NCBI RefSeq assembly: GCF_037996765.1
Contig: NZ_JBBNAD010000004.1
Location: 620,001 to 684,000 of the forward strand
Origin: Bdellovibrio sp. GT3
Lineage (GTDB): Bacteria > Bdellovibrionota > Bdellovibrionia > Bdellovibrionales > Bdellovibrionaceae
DNA: 64,000 nucleotides
Direction: 5' to 3'
Positions 1 through 8,454 of the stretch are shown one piece after another. The notes beneath the pieces are model-generated. The model saw nothing but the letters and a program-made list of their open reading frames with translations, did not search any database and had not been told where the DNA came from. A program made the position numbers and the translations under genes. Position 1 is the stretch's first letter. Each line of letters starts with the position of its first letter.

Positions 1-683
1 TAAGAACCTCGTTGTTCTTTTGGATGTCGTTCAGGATGATGCTCGAAAACTCTTCCTCGGACTGATAGGTCTTGGAGGCGAAATCGAATTTGAAGTAGCT
101 GGCCATGGCAGCCTGATTGCCCTGCGGGTTGAAAATCTGTCCCTGATGAAGGTTGTAGGAGTGCGAAACCACCTCTACCAAACCGGATTTCATCATTTCC
201 TTAAGCTGCTTCCAAGAGCTCATTTTAGGATTTGAATCCTTAAAACCGTAATCAGGGGCCGCGCCTTCTTCGGTCCATTTACCAACGACTGCGAAGACCG
301 CCGGGAACTTATAAGTTTTCAGTAATGGATATACGTTGTCATGGAAAGAGCTCAAGCCATCATCGACAGTGATCAGAACCGCTTTGGGTGGAAGATTCTT
401 TTTGCCTTGGTTGGAATCGCGAACATCCTGGAGGCTGATGACGTTGTAGTGCGCCTTTAGATATTCGAACTGTTCGACAAGGTCTTTGGTGCGAATGCTG
501 AAGGAGTTGCCGATAAAGCCGTTGTTCACATCGTGATAGCACAAAGCCACGAAAGAGTTTGCTGGAACATCAGGAGTCAGCAGTGGAGAGTTCGGAACGA
601 GTTCTTGTGGTTGCGCGTTCGCGAATACACCAAAGAACGCGATAAGCGATGAAAGGAGTAAAAATCGGGCTGATTTCAGCATC
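1..683 (-). CDS. Polysaccharide deacetylase, PgaB-like (3' part outside window)
   Basis: The visible N-terminal ~227 codons encode a secreted carbohydrate esterase 4 family protein. A signal peptide (MLKSARFLLLSS...GVFANA) is followed by a CYHDV segment, the NodB motif 1 variant TVDDG with the paired Asp residues, and the metal-site motif SHSYNLH, the form typical of PgaB/IcaB poly-N-acetylglucosamine deacetylases. By family it would remove N-acetyl groups from an amino-sugar polymer in the periplasm or at the outer membrane. The substrate could be a self-made exopolysaccharide or, in a predator, wall or capsule glycan; that is inference. The start at 683 gives the best signal peptide; an upstream ATG near 718 may be out of frame. 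The stop codon lies beyond base 1. Confidence 0.85.
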
Positions 684-927
684 AATTTTGGAAGGCTCAC
701 GTCGTGGACGGAATTCATTTTATTTCACCGCTTGGGGCACTATGCACCCGTTCTATTTGTGGCAAATCTGTAATCCAAATTGGACTGGGCGTCAATGGGT
801 CAAATAGCGGCTGCCGCGGCTCTGAAAAGAACCTCGCAAATGGGGTTGATTGTAATATCGGGAATGGCCCTAATTGCTTGCGGGAAGGGCCGGGGAATTT
901 GGATGTGTTAAGCGGTGTGAAATAATT

Positions 928-1815
928 CTACTGGCTGGTAGAGACCTTGTCGGAGATGTTCAGGATCCCGTTCGCATAGTCCCGGCTGTTGTTATATTTC
1001 ATTAGAGCCGTGATTTGAGCTTCCAGATTTTTCGCCTGCCAGCCGCTTTGCTTTAGATAGTTCGCCACAGACATGATGGCGTCGGCGGGGTTTGATAGAT
1101 TTGGCGTTGCATCAGGTTTGAGCGAGGCTGAAAAGTCACGGTAGCTGGAAGGGATGAATTGCGGAAGCCCAAAAGCACCCGCATAGGAACCGCGAAGTTC
1201 CGTCAGGTTCAGGTGCTTTTTCTTACGAACCTCAGCCAGAGCTATGAGTTGCTCCTCCGCCCATTTTGATTTGCTTTCAACGCGCTTTTTCATCAAGGCC
1301 ACCAATTCGGGGCGCGTATATTTTTTTACTGACTTGTTTTTAAGCAAAGCCATTTGCGTCAGGATTTTCAGGTTCTCAGGATTGCGGGATTGGATCAGAT
1401 GCAGATAGACGCTAACAATGTGAAAGGAACCGGTGTCTTCGCCGTGGCGGGTTTCGATCCATAGCAGGGAGGAAACCACTTCAGCTGGAACGCCAAACTG
1501 TTGTTGGGCAGTTTTGAATGCTTCGCTGTTTTCTTTGATAAAACTTGCGGCTTTTCGAACGGCTTTAGGATCAAGCTCCGTCAGGTGAGCGCCGGAGGGA
1601 GTCAGAAAACCCAACAGGTTCAGAGAAACCACTCGGCCAAAGGATTTTGGTTCATAGTTAGTCACGGATTCTTCCGTGAAGGATTTTGAAAATCCAAAGC
1701 GAAGCATGTATTGGCGCAGCCAATCGGCGTCCTGTGCTTGCAAATCTTTGTGAGTGGGGGCGGCACTTGCTGTGCATGCCAGAACTGTGAAGATCAAAGC
1801 TAGTAATGTCCGCAC
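928..1815 (-). CDS. Lytic murein transglycosylase, MltB-like
   Basis: Secreted peptidoglycan lytic transglycosylase of the MltB/SLT_2 family, cleaving the MurNAc-GlcNAc bond to 1,6-anhydro products. The catalytic Glu is in WIETRHGEDTG (about residue 121), and the GAFGLPQFIPSSYRDF stretch is the family signature. C-terminal text (SNPADAIMSVANYLKQSGW) is also typical. I use the GTG start at 1815: it is preceded by AGGAG at good spacing and begins a clean signal peptide (RTLLALIFTVLACTASA). The open frame extends 33 codons further upstream without a leader. At 295 aa it is a short MltB with no lipobox, so probably soluble in the periplasm. Confidence 0.88.
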   Translation of the reverse strand: MRTLLALIFTVLACTASAAPTHKDLQAQDADWLRQYMLRFGFSKSFTEESVTNYEPKSFGRVVSLNLLGFLTPSGAHLTELDPKAVRKAASFIKENSEAFKTAQQQFGVPAEVVSSLLWIETRHGEDTGSFHIVSVYLHLIQSRNPENLKILTQMALLKNKSVKKYTRPELVALMKKRVESKSKWAEEQLIALAEVRKKKHLNLTELRGSYAGAFGLPQFIPSSYRDFSASLKPDATPNLSNPADAIMSVANYLKQSGWQAKNLEAQITALMKYNNSRDYANGILNISDKVSTSQ

Positions 1816-1960
1816 TGAAAATCTCCTGACCCCTTCAGATTCCCTAAAGCTCCATCCTAGTATATTCGCATCTTGATGGCTTCCAATGAATGAAAAACGG
1901 ACCTGAAGTCGCAAAGACTAAGGTCTTGTGTCCATCTACAGGCGCTGCTACGCTTTGGAT

Positions 1961-3214
1961 ATGATTTCAATGAATGAAGCCCAAAGAAAAAAAGCGCTGA
2001 TCGTTGTTTCCTCCATCTTTTTTATGTGGGGATTTTTAACCTGTCTTAATGACATTCTGATTCCACACCTGAAGGGTGTTTTCTCTTTGAGTTACACCGA
2101 GAGTGCATTAATTCAATTCACGTTCTTCGGTGCCTATTTCATTATGTCGTTGCCGGCGGGAAGCCTGGTCACAAGATTAGGTTATAAAAACAGCATCTCC
2201 TTGGGGCTTTTGGTTTCCGCAGTCGGTGCCTTTATCTTTTTGCCGGCAGCCAAGATGGAATCTTATCCCTTGTTTCTGGGAGCACTTTTTGTGCTGGCAT
2301 CAGGGATCACGGTTTTGCAAGTAGCTGCCAATGCCTATGTGACGTTGTTGGGAACAGAGGAGACCGCCTCCAGTCGTCTGAATCTGGCGCAGGCCTTGAA
2401 TTCGTTGGGTACCACGGTTGCTCCCAAGATTGGCGGATTTTTTATTCTGTCGGCGACAGTCTTAACTGCGGATCAACTGGCAAACATGGGAGTGGCTGAG
2501 CGATTGGCTTACAAAACCGAGCAAGCACAGGCCGTTCAAGGACCTTATCTGGTGCTGGGATTAATTTTGTTGTTACTGGCCGTGGGCATGTACTTGCTGA
2601 AGCTTCCAAATTTGAAGGAGCAAAACTCCGGGGATGTGAAAAGTGAATCCACTTTCTCGCAGGCATTGAAGCACTCCAACCTGATTTTGGGCGTGATTGC
2701 ACTTTTTCTGTATGTGGGAGCGGAAGTTTCGATCGGCAGTTTTTTGATCAACTTCATTTCGCAAGCGGATGTCATGGGTGTTTCTGAAAGTGCAGCGGCC
2801 GGGCTGGTTCCAATTTATTGGGGCGGAGCTTTACTGGGACGATTTGTCGGAGCCTTGCTGATGAGAAAATGGAATCCGGCAAAAATGCTGGGATTTGCGG
2901 CAACTTTTGCGGCGCTCTTGGTGTTGGCAGCGGTCTTAAGCACAGGTCACATTGCTGCTTGGCTGTTGCTTTCAGTGGGGTTGTTTAACTCGATCATGTT
3001 TCCAACGATTTTCAGTCTGGGAATCCGAGGGTTGGGTGCGGCGACGGAGAAAGCTTCAAGCCTGCTAGTCATGGCTATCGTTGGTGGTGCCATCATTCCG
3101 CTGCTTCAGGGTGTGATCGCCGATCATTGGAATTTGCATCACGCATTCCTTTTGCCGATGGTTTGTTATTTGTTCATTTGTTTTTATGGATTCAAAGAGG
3201 GAAAACGCACTTAG
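1961..3214 (+). CDS. Sugar:H+ symporter, FucP/GluP-type MFS transporter
   Basis: About 417 aa with 12 predicted membrane segments. The N-terminal FFMWGFLTCLNDILIPHLK segment is the signature of the fucose/glucose-galactose permease family (FHS), and the N-rich helix around QVAANAYVTLLG is also typical. By family it is an inner-membrane proton-coupled importer of a hexose such as fucose, glucose or galactose; the substrate cannot be read from sequence. The start is uncertain: ATG at 1961 or 1970 (a GGAT lies 8 bases before 1970) or a GTG at 1928 preceded by AAGG. The gene is divergent from the MltB-like gene, so both promoters must lie in about 1816-1960. Confidence 0.85.
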   Translation: MISMNEAQRKKALIVVSSIFFMWGFLTCLNDILIPHLKGVFSLSYTESALIQFTFFGAYFIMSLPAGSLVTRLGYKNSISLGLLVSAVGAFIFLPAAKMESYPLFLGALFVLASGITVLQVAANAYVTLLGTEETASSRLNLAQALNSLGTTVAPKIGGFFILSATVLTADQLANMGVAERLAYKTEQAQAVQGPYLVLGLILLLLAVGMYLLKLPNLKEQNSGDVKSESTFSQALKHSNLILGVIALFLYVGAEVSIGSFLINFISQADVMGVSESAAAGLVPIYWGGALLGRFVGALLMRKWNPAKMLGFAATFAALLVLAAVLSTGHIAAWLLLSVGLFNSIMFPTIFSLGIRGLGAATEKASSLLVMAIVGGAIIPLLQGVIADHWNLHHAFLLPMVCYLFICFYGFKEGKRT

Positions 3215-3261
3215 ATTTGGGATGCGCTGCGGAACATTGTCCGAGGGATTTGGAACCAAGG

Positions 3262-3291
3262 TTGACTGGTGTGGTCTTGGCGCCGTCTAAT
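3262..3291 (+). promoter_or_regulatory. Candidate sigma70 promoter giving a leaderless start
   Basis: TTGACT at 3262-3267 and TCTAAT at 3286-3291 are separated by 18 bases. The expected transcription start is about seven bases downstream, which falls on the ATG at 3298. No Shine-Dalgarno sequence is present before either candidate ATG (3292, 3298). Confidence 0.5.
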
Positions 3292-3729
3292 ATGTCCATG
3301 AGAACTATTACATCACTTTTTGTACTTGCAGCTTTGATTCCTTCCCTTTCTTTTGCAGCACGTTTGTCTGATGGAAAAGACCATCACAAATTGTCCGGCA
3401 AAAAAATCATGACTACTTTGGATAAGGGTTTTCACTTCAATACCGAAGCTCCGGCAGGACTTTACATTGATGGCGAAATGGGTGCGATTGAGCCCTCTAA
3501 AAAAACTGAAAAGTTGATTGTTTTTGATGCGTCAAAAGCCAAAGACAAAACATTCACAGTCAGTTTTTATGTTTGTGATGATGCAGAGACAGTCTGTGAG
3601 TCGCACGAAGTTGCTTTGCAGATCGTAAAGAAGAAACTGGTTCAGGTTAACAAAGAACAAGTTCCTATGGTGAAACCGGAAACGGGAGCACCTGTTCCAC
3701 CTCCAGCCAACCCTAAATCTGTTCAGTAA
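3292..3729 (+). CDS. Small secreted protein of unknown function
   Basis: I do not recognise a family. The protein (145 aa, or 143 if ATG 3298 is used) has a signal peptide (MRTITSLFVLAALIPSLSFAA), a compact domain with a single CDDAETVC cysteine pair that could form a disulfide, and a Pro-rich C-terminus (PETGAPVPPPANP). It is expected in the periplasm or outside the cell. The longer open frame that begins at 3127 overlaps the transporter and has no leader, so the signal peptide decides the start. The MOSC gene follows after six bases, so the two probably share a transcript. Confidence 0.72.
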   Translation: MSMRTITSLFVLAALIPSLSFAARLSDGKDHHKLSGKKIMTTLDKGFHFNTEAPAGLYIDGEMGAIEPSKKTEKLIVFDASKAKDKTFTVSFYVCDDAETVCESHEVALQIVKKKLVQVNKEQVPMVKPETGAPVPPPANPKSVQ

Positions 3730-3735
3730 AAAAAC

Positions 3736-4530
3736 ATGAAAGTTTCAGAGCTGAACATTTATCCATTGAAGTCGGGCAGGGCGCAGTCTTTGTCCTTGAT
3801 GAATATCACCCATGAAGGTCCCGAAGGGGATCGTGAATGGATGTTGGTGGATGAAACGGGTAAATTCGTTTCACAGCGAACGCTGGCAAAGCTGGCGACT
3901 GTGAATGCAGTTTATGATCCGACGTCTTTGACTCTGGCTTTCGAAAAAATGTTTTTTAAAATCGGACGCAAAACCTCGTTCAGTCGCGAAGTGAAAGTTC
4001 AGGTCTGGAACGACTCTTTCACCGCGGCACTTGAACCCGATCTTTACTCTCAGGCATTGTCACAATATTTGGGCGTGAATGTTCGCTTGGTGCGATATGC
4101 GCCGTATTCGCAACGCCGGGTTTTATCCACCAATAAAGAATGGAAACCGGAAGTGCGTTTTGCCGATGCTCGTCCGGTGTTGTTGGTGAACACCAAAAGT
4201 CTTGAGGATCTGAACTCGCGCATGCCAGCTCCTGTGCCGATGAACCGTTTCCGTCCCAATATTGTTATTGATGGGCAGAAGGCCTATGAAGAGGACACTT
4301 GGAAGCGGATCAAGATTGGCAACGTGTATTTATCCCAGCCAAAGCTGAGTGCTCGCTGTAAGATCACCACCATCGACCAACAAAGCGGCGTCAGCCAAGG
4401 GATGGAGCCGTTGGCTACTTTGGCCAACTATCGCCGCGATACCAGCAACAGGGTGAACTTTGGAACCCTTTGGATTCCCGAAAATGACGGAACAATCCTC
4501 GTGAATGACACGCTGGAGATCATTTCCTAG
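3736..4530 (+). CDS. MOSC-domain molybdenum-sulfur carrier protein (YcbX/MARC-like)
   Basis: 264 aa with an N-terminal MOSC beta-barrel domain (MKVSELNIYPLKSGRAQ, GDREWMLVDETG) and a C-terminal MOSC domain carrying FRPNIVIDG and the cysteine-containing LSARCKITTIDQQSG, the position that ligates molybdenum in YcbX/mARC enzymes. Family members bind Mo cofactor and reduce N-hydroxylated compounds such as hydroxylated bases. Unlike E. coli YcbX there is no C-terminal ferredoxin domain, so a separate electron donor would be needed. It starts six bases after the preceding gene, with no clear Shine-Dalgarno, suggesting translational coupling. Confidence 0.87.
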   Translation: MKVSELNIYPLKSGRAQSLSLMNITHEGPEGDREWMLVDETGKFVSQRTLAKLATVNAVYDPTSLTLAFEKMFFKIGRKTSFSREVKVQVWNDSFTAALEPDLYSQALSQYLGVNVRLVRYAPYSQRRVLSTNKEWKPEVRFADARPVLLVNTKSLEDLNSRMPAPVPMNRFRPNIVIDGQKAYEEDTWKRIKIGNVYLSQPKLSARCKITTIDQQSGVSQGMEPLATLANYRRDTSNRVNFGTLWIPENDGTILVNDTLEIIS

Positions 4531-4651
4531 TTATCGGTTTTCCTGGTTTTTTTTATCTTTCAGATAATCTTAACAATATTCAGACAATTGAATTCCCACT
4601 TCTAGGTTAAAAGGGTTGTCGTTGAAACACCAATAACCTAAAGGACTCTCT

Positions 4652-4987
4652 ATGAAATCACTTATCGCTATCGCTGCTATTTTGATCTCTAACTCTGCTT
4701 TCGCTGCTGACACTCTAAAATGCGAAGGTCCTTTGAATGGCGGAACTTTTGTTGAGTTTGAATTGCCAGCAACTGGTAACGCAACTTTGGCATTTGACTA
4801 CCGTGAATTCGTCATCGACATGAGCTGCACAACGTTTGCTGCAGATATTCCAGTGACTGAGTGTGTGGAGATCATCCCTGGCGGTAACAAGTATATCGTT
4901 CAAGTTGGAATGAATCAGGCGTACGTAACACAGGAAAGCAATGATCCTTCAGTGAGAATTGCCAAAGGTACTTTGAGCTGCAAATAG
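4652..4987 (+). CDS. Small secreted protein of unknown function
   Basis: 111 aa. A signal peptide (MKSLIAIAAILISNSAFAA) precedes a ~92-residue mature domain with four cysteines (KCEG, DMSCTTF, VTECVEI, TLSCK) that could form two disulfides. AAGGA lies seven bases before the ATG. The gene has its own unit: an AT-rich upstream stretch and a strong terminator 10 bases after its stop. No family recognised. Confidence 0.72.
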   Translation: MKSLIAIAAILISNSAFAADTLKCEGPLNGGTFVEFELPATGNATLAFDYREFVIDMSCTTFAADIPVTECVEIIPGGNKYIVQVGMNQAYVTQESNDPSVRIAKGTLSCK

Positions 4988-4996
4988 TTCAAACAA

Positions 4997-5025
4997 AAAA
5001 AAGGCCGCTGAAGAGCGGCCTTTTT
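4997..5025. terminator. Bidirectional rho-independent terminator
   Basis: Perfect stem AAAAAGGCCGCT / AGCGGCCTTTTT with a GAAG loop lies between two convergent genes. A-run and T-run on both sides let it serve both strands. Confidence 0.93.
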
Positions 5026-5045
5026 AGTTTGTGACATTGGTTATC

Positions 5046-6128
5046 TTAGTTTTGATTGATGGCCTTACACATATAAGCTGCTGTGTAAGAACCCTCGGGT
5101 AAGTTGGAAGCGAAAGTGACAGTTGTACCGCTGATAGAGTAACCAGTGGAAACTTTTTGTCCTTTGGTGTCGACCAATGCGAAATCCAAATTTCCGTCAC
5201 CGTCAGCGTCCTCTGGCATGCAGCCCAGATTGATAGAGCGAACAAGCTCAACAGTTTTCACACCCATCGAAGTCAAAATAGAAGTGTAGTCAGTGGCGCA
5301 AACAGAACCCATCAAGCCACCAGTCAGCTTGGCCATGGCCTCGTAGATCGGTGTCAATACAGCTGTTTTGCAATTCGCATCAGTAGCGGCTCTGGCGATG
5401 GAGTTGAACATGAATACTTTGTCCATGCCAAAGCGGCTTTGAATCATTTTAACCAGGTTTTCAGGAACGCTTTTTTCTGGAGCTTTCGCACACTTTCCGT
5501 TTGAGCACTCGTCTTCGTCAGAGATCGCAATCACAACCAGTTTGGATTTTTCACGGAAGAAATCCTGATTTGCAGGAGTGTCAGCCGTGCGTTCAATCGC
5601 TCGGTAAGATGAGTTGATCGCACGCTCGTCACCGGAACCCAAAAGGCCCACGTTGATCGCTGCAGAAAGTTTAGCCTGGGCATCACTCAAAGAGTGTTGA
5701 CTCGCTTTCAATACGAATAGACTGCCTGAATCAGAATCGAAAGGACGGAATTGTCCGTCACTCCAAGCACGGCTGACTTTGTCAGCAGCAGGAGTCGTCG
5801 CGTTGGGATCTGTTGTTGTCAAAGCGACATGCCAGTTTGCATCTTTGATAATATTCATGAAGCCATTGATCTTGGAAGAAAAGTTCTTTTGCTCCTCTGC
5901 CATAGAGCCGGAGTTGTCGACAACAAATAAGATGTCGATATCTGCATTGGATTTAACTTCCACGCTTTGGGAGAATGCCTGGTATTTGGGCCCTGTTACA
6001 GTGCCACCGCCACCACCGCTAATGGATGACAGATCCTGAGCCGTCATGAACTCCACATCCGGAGCACAAGCACTAAGAAGTAAGCCTGATGAAATAACTG
6101 AGATGACTCCAAAGAACTGATTTTTCAT
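5046..6128 (-). CDS. VWA-domain lipoprotein
   Basis: 360 aa. The N-terminus MKNQFFGVISVISSGLLLSAC has a lipobox (LSAC, Cys21), so the protein should be a lipoprotein. A Gly-rich linker leads to a von Willebrand A domain with an intact MIDAS start (DNSGSM, Asp71-Ser73-Ser75); later acidic stretches include ISDEDECSNG. VWA domains bind protein ligands through a divalent cation. The C-terminal ~80 residues contain a DADGDGNLD calcium-loop-like segment. The start at 6128 is chosen because GGGGGAAAAG lies just upstream and the leader follows; the open frame runs 49 codons further. A role in envelope adhesion or assembly is inference. Confidence 0.85.
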   Translation of the reverse strand: MKNQFFGVISVISSGLLLSACAPDVEFMTAQDLSSISGGGGGTVTGPKYQAFSQSVEVKSNADIDILFVVDNSGSMAEEQKNFSSKINGFMNIIKDANWHVALTTTDPNATTPAADKVSRAWSDGQFRPFDSDSGSLFVLKASQHSLSDAQAKLSAAINVGLLGSGDERAINSSYRAIERTADTPANQDFFREKSKLVVIAISDEDECSNGKCAKAPEKSVPENLVKMIQSRFGMDKVFMFNSIARAATDANCKTAVLTPIYEAMAKLTGGLMGSVCATDYTSILTSMGVKTVELVRSINLGCMPEDADGDGNLDFALVDTKGQKVSTGYSISGTTVTFASNLPEGSYTAAYMCKAINQN

Positions 6129-6252
6129 AACTTTTCCCCCACACCAGATTCTATATGCAAGGTGAGGGCCAGTCGGGAAGGGCCTAAATTCGTTCCCGGT
6201 GTAGAACAAGGAAACATTGTCTAGAATACTGATAGTGTTTTCACGTGGAATC

Positions 6253-6282
6253 TTGATAAGAGACGGTGAAGTCATCTAGAAT
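6253..6282 (+). promoter_or_regulatory. Candidate promoter giving leaderless SRAP mRNA
   Basis: TTGATA (6253-6258), 18-base spacer, TAGAAT (6277-6282). Seven bases separate the -10 from ATG 6290, so the expected transcript begins at or within one base of the start codon. There is no Shine-Dalgarno. Confidence 0.55.
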
Positions 6283-6289
6283 TTCAAGT

Positions 6290-6958
6290 ATGTGTGCAAG
6301 CTACGGAGCCGCGAGCGAGTTTAATCTGTTACATAAGACCTACAGGGTTGAGCTTCCTCCTGTGCTGTTTGTTCCAAAACAAGTCATTTACCCTCACACA
6401 CCAGCCCCGGTCATAGTAAAAGGCGCTCAAAGCCGTGAAGTTCATGCGATGAACTACTCCCTGGTGCCTGAGTGGTCGCGTACAAAAAAACCTAAGTTCG
6501 CGACTTATAACGCCAGAATTGAAGAAGTTTTAAACAAGCCTTCTTGGAAGAAACCCTTCGAATCCAGGCATTGTCTCGTTCCGATACGAGAGTTTTATGA
6601 GGCAGCTTACACCGGGGATTTTGCCGGTCATTGGATTTCCATCAAGGGCGGCCATGACGAAGTACTGACGGCCGCGGGTATTTGGGATGTATGGCAGGAT
6701 TCGGCGACTGGAGAGGTTGTGGATTCGTTTGCCATTATCACCACAGAGCCAACAGCTGAAATCATAAAAGCCGGACACGATCGTTCACCGTTGTTTTTAA
6801 ATGCGGATGCTTTTGACGAGTGGCTTGAAGCCAAAAAATCAGGAAAAGAGTGGGTCCGATTTTTAAATGAGCATCGCGATTTTTCTGATTTGGATTTCGC
6901 TGCGGGCGAAAAATTAAAAGGTTATACAGGTCAAATGAGTCTTTTTGATGACGAGTAG
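6290..6958 (+). CDS. SRAP-family abasic-site processing protein (YedK/HMCES)
   Basis: 222 aa. By family this protein forms a covalent thiazolidine crosslink through Cys2 to abasic sites in single-stranded DNA, shielding them at forks. The active site is intact: Cys2 directly after Met (MCASYG), Asn74 (YNARIE), Glu104 (EFYE) and His163 (AGHDRSP). The start at 6290 is required because Cys must be exposed after Met removal; an in-frame upstream ATG at 6266 would destroy this. It is divergent from the VWA lipoprotein. No LexA-type box was seen in the short promoter. Confidence 0.92.
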   Translation: MCASYGAASEFNLLHKTYRVELPPVLFVPKQVIYPHTPAPVIVKGAQSREVHAMNYSLVPEWSRTKKPKFATYNARIEEVLNKPSWKKPFESRHCLVPIREFYEAAYTGDFAGHWISIKGGHDEVLTAAGIWDVWQDSATGEVVDSFAIITTEPTAEIIKAGHDRSPLFLNADAFDEWLEAKKSGKEWVRFLNEHRDFSDLDFAAGEKLKGYTGQMSLFDDE

Positions 6959-6964
6959 TCGGCA

Positions 6965-6993
6965 TTAAACATCTGAAATATTTTTTATATAAT
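6965..6993 (+). promoter_or_regulatory. Possible promoter of the MHS transporter
   Basis: A perfect TATAAT at 6988-6993 lies in an AT-rich stretch, with a weak TTAAAC 17 bases upstream. The predicted 5' leader would be about 40 bases and contains AAGGAG at 7031-7036. Confidence 0.4.
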
Positions 6994-7041
6994 TTGTGTC
7001 TTTTTAAATAGTTCTTAAAACTGGGGCCGTAAGGAGAATCT

Positions 7042-8400
7042 ATGGCCACAACGACAACAAATTCTCAGATGTCTGAAAAAAGCAAAATTTGGAAAGTCAT
7101 CGGTGCATCCAGTGCCGGAACTTTGATCGAATGGTACGACTTCTATATTTTCGGAAGTTTGGCCACGATTATCTCCTCTCACTTCTTCCCCCACGGAAAT
7201 GAAACTGTCGCTTTGCTAAGTACGCTGGCTACATTTGCCACGGGCTTCATTGTGCGCCCTTTCGGTGCCCTGGTGTTTGGGCGGATCGGTGACGTTGTAG
7301 GACGTAAATACGCCTTTATGGTGACCTTGCTGATCATGGGTTTATCAACCACCTTGATTGGTTTATTACCAACCTATGATCAAGTCGGAATGCTTGCGCC
7401 TATTTTGCTTTTGTTGATGCGCTTGTTGCAGGGTTTGGCCTTAGGGGGCGAGTACGGTGGAGCCGCCACCTATGTGGCAGAGCACAGTCCTGATGGTAAG
7501 CGGGGATATTATACGAGCTTTATCCAGACGACTGCAACCTTGGGACTATTTGTGTCGTTAGGGGTGATTCTGGCAACACGTTTGGGTTTGGGAGAAGATC
7601 AATTCAAAAGCTTCGGATGGCGTATTCCATTTCTTCTGTCTGTGGTGCTGGTGATCTTCTCGTACTTCATTCGTATGCGTATGCAGGAGTCGCCGGTCTT
7701 TATGCAAATGAAGGCAGAAGGTAAAGCATCAAAGAGTCCACTGCGTGACAGCTTTATGCATCCCGAGAACCGTCGCCTGGTAATTTTGTCATTGCTGGGT
7801 GCCACGATGGGGCAGGGGGTTGTCTGGTATACCGGACAATTCTATGCACTTTATTATTTGCAGACGGTTTTGAAGGTCGATTTCGTAATGGCCAATAAAA
7901 TTATCGCGATTGCCTTGCTGCTGGGGACACCGTTCTTCATTGTCTTCGGTGGACTGTCAGATAAAATCGGTCGCAAAAAAATCATTATGGCCGGTTGTTT
8001 AATCGCAGCGGTTTCGTACATTCCGATTTATAAGGCGATGGAGTTTTATTCCGGATGGGATGCTGCAAATCCAACGGCCACGCCGTTGAATCCCAATGTG
8101 AATATGCTGATCTTGATGGTATGGATCCAAGTGATCTTCGTGACCATGGTTTACGGTCCGATCGCAGCCTTCCTGGTCGAATTGTTCCCGACGAACATTC
8201 GCTACACCTCCATGTCGCTTCCATATCATATCGGAAACGGGGTGTTCGGGGGATTGGTACCATTTATCGGGACCGCATTGGTGGCCAGCACTGGCAATCA
8301 CTTTGCGGGGCTTATGTATCCGATCACGATAGCAGTCATTACCTTCATCATCGGTACGCTGTTTATTAAAGAGCGGACTAATGTAAAGTGGCATAGCTAA
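7042..8400 (+). CDS. MHS-family metabolite:H+ symporter (ProP/ShiA-like MFS)
   Basis: 452 aa, 12 membrane segments. The TLIEWYDFYIFG helix, RPFGALVFGRIGDVVGRKYAF loop and LLQGLALGGEYGGAATYVAEH region are hallmarks of the metabolite:proton symporter family (ProP, ShiA, KgtP). It would import a small organic solute such as a carboxylate, betaine or osmolyte; the substrate is not resolved. AAGGAG sits five bases before the ATG. The gene is single and is closed by a strong terminator. Confidence 0.9.
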   Translation: MATTTTNSQMSEKSKIWKVIGASSAGTLIEWYDFYIFGSLATIISSHFFPHGNETVALLSTLATFATGFIVRPFGALVFGRIGDVVGRKYAFMVTLLIMGLSTTLIGLLPTYDQVGMLAPILLLLMRLLQGLALGGEYGGAATYVAEHSPDGKRGYYTSFIQTTATLGLFVSLGVILATRLGLGEDQFKSFGWRIPFLLSVVLVIFSYFIRMRMQESPVFMQMKAEGKASKSPLRDSFMHPENRRLVILSLLGATMGQGVVWYTGQFYALYYLQTVLKVDFVMANKIIAIALLLGTPFFIVFGGLSDKIGRKKIIMAGCLIAAVSYIPIYKAMEFYSGWDAANPTATPLNPNVNMLILMVWIQVIFVTMVYGPIAAFLVELFPTNIRYTSMSLPYHIGNGVFGGLVPFIGTALVASTGNHFAGLMYPITIAVITFIIGTLFIKERTNVKWHS

Positions 8401-8404
8401 AAAT

Positions 8405-8436
8405 AAAAAACCCAGGATTTTGTCCTGGGTTTTTTG
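8405..8436. terminator. Rho-independent terminator (convergent genes)
   Basis: Stem CCCAGGA / TCCTGGG with a TTTTG loop, A-run before and T-run after, between the symporter and the convergent PA14 gene. Confidence 0.92.
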
Positions 8437-8454
8437 TTTCTGATCCGGATTTTT

